A DNA stretch of 64,000 nt, taken from the NCBI RefSeq assembly GCF_001584165.1, contig NZ_CP013233.1, positions 620,001 to 684,000 on the forward strand. The letters are read 5' to 3'. Under the pieces are notes generated by a model. That model was not told the DNA's origin. It made no database searches and saw nothing but the letters and a program-made list of their open reading frames with translations. The number at the start of each line of letters is the position of its first letter. Within the stretch, counting starts at the first letter, position 1. Of the stretch, positions 63,343 to 64,000 are shown piece after piece. The DNA is from Collimonas arenae (GTDB lineage Bacteria > Pseudomonadota > Gammaproteobacteria > Burkholderiales > Burkholderiaceae_D). Both the position numbers and the translations under genes were made by a program.

Positions 63343-64000
63343 ATGCCGAATTTAGAAGAGGATTTCGATAGTCTGGTAGCGAAAACCAGCTTGTCAGGCG
63401 AGGTGGATCGCCGCACCTTCCTGAAGACGACACTGGGCACCGGGTTTGCCGCTGCGGTGATGCCGGTTACCGCGCAGACCGTAATCAAGACCGATGCGGT
63501 CGGTCTCACCGCCGGGGCGCTCGAAATCCAGCAGAATGGCCTCAGTGTGCCGATCTATCGTGCGCAGCCAGAGGGAAAAACCAATCTGCCCGTGGTGCTG
63601 GTGATTTCCGAAATTTTCGGTGTGCACGAACACATTGCCGATATTGCGCGACGTTTTGCCAAACTGGGTTACCTGGCGATTGCTCCGGATTTGTTCATTC
63701 GCCAGGGCAATCCGGCGGCTTTTGCATCGATTCCCGAGTTGTATAAAAACGTGATTTCGAAAGTGCCGGACGATCAGGTGATGGGGGATATCGATGCCTG
63801 CGTCGCCTGGGCCAAGGAAAATGGCGGCAACGTCGACAAGCTGGCGATCACCGGCTTCTGCTGGGGCGGCCGTATTACGTGGCTGTATGCCAGCCATAAT
63901 CCGAAGGTGAAGGTGGCCGCAGCATGGTATGGCGGCCTGGTCGGCGAGCGCAACGAGCTGACGCCCAAACAACCGGTCGACATCGCACCGACCCTGAAAG
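63343..64000 (+). CDS. Dienelactone hydrolase family protein (truncated at window end)
   Basis: The first 219 residues only. ATG 63343 follows AAGGAGAGC. The N-terminus (DRRTFLKTTLGTGFAAAVMP, residues 26-45) has a twin-arginine motif and hydrophobic stretch, suggesting Tat export. The alpha/beta-hydrolase core follows: LPVVLVISEIFGVHEHIADI, LGYLAIAPDLFIRQG and the nucleophile elbow GFCWGGR (Cys). The family cleaves dienelactone in chloroaromatic degradation, though many members have other substrates. The catalytic Asp/His lie beyond the edge. Confidence 0.87.
   Translation, partial: MPNLEEDFDSLVAKTSLSGEVDRRTFLKTTLGTGFAAAVMPVTAQTVIKTDAVGLTAGALEIQQNGLSVPIYRAQPEGKTNLPVVLVISEIFGVHEHIADIARRFAKLGYLAIAPDLFIRQGNPAAFASIPELYKNVISKVPDDQVMGDIDACVAWAKENGGNVDKLAITGFCWGGRITWLYASHNPKVKVAAAWYGGLVGERNELTPKQPVDIAPTLK

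Overview
The window is ordinary chromosome of a betaproteobacterium, most probably an Oxalobacteraceae member of the Burkholderiales. The 16S rRNA reads like Collimonas and its relatives; that is from memory, with no database search. The gene orders rpe-gph-trpEGDC, petABC-sspA-sspB and thrB-DUF2782-polA, and a ubiJ-ubiB overlap, are all Burkholderiales-like. No insertion sequence, prophage, integrase or CRISPR array was seen.

Layout. 1-2250: ubiquinone biosynthesis (ubiJ tail, ubiB) and a TPMT-like methyltransferase. 2380-6230: polyamine ABC transporter in the order ATPase, permease, permease, binding protein. 6370-12075: FmdB zinc ribbon, DUF502 membrane protein, aspS, nudB, an EEP-family phosphatase and clsB. 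12140-14075 (minus): ECF sigma/anti-sigma pair and mscL. 14285-18570: cytochrome bc1 operon, sspA, sspB, tRNA-Thr. 18600-26180: transport and accessory genes (LivJ-like binding protein, SDF-family symporter, GNAT, PaiB-like protein, OprB porin, NlpA/MetQ-like binding protein). 26260-31870 (minus): rpe-gph-trpE-trpG-trpD-trpC. 32027-35223: apaG, a 47-residue membrane ORF, mltA, a universal stress protein and an enoyl-CoA hydratase. 35400-41060: a complete rRNA operon (16S, tRNA-Ile, tRNA-Ala, 23S, 5S) with promoter, boxA elements, processing stalks and terminator. 41188-47882: ruvA, ruvB, yaiI, FAH-family protein, DUF2147 protein, valS. 48118-52878: TPP riboswitch and thiC-thiS-thiG-thiD-thiE. 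52887-57184: dps, MFS transporter, uvrD. 57273-64000: BPSS1780-like membrane protein, thrB, DUF2782, LOG-family protein, polA and the start of a dienelactone hydrolase.

The most pervasive oddity is sequence quality. Ten otherwise well-conserved genes carry 13 apparent frameshifts (ubiB x2, sspA, the LivJ-like gene x2, the symporter, oprB, ruvA, yaiI, thiG x2, uvrD, the BPSS1780-like gene). Every one is repaired by adding one base, nearly always to a homopolymer run. tRNA-Ala also lacks one G of its acceptor-stem G run. This looks like systematic homopolymer under-calling in the assembly rather than gene decay, so these genes are annotated as full-length CDSs with the shift points given.

The less ordinary biology is a 117-bp imperfect palindrome inside the thi operon between thiS and thiG, back-to-back start codons of polA and a LOG-family gene that share a CATATG, two very short hydrophobic ORFs, two orphan transport binding proteins, and an rRNA operon directly in front of ruvA where ruvC would often be found. 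I did not find a convincing new multi-gene system.
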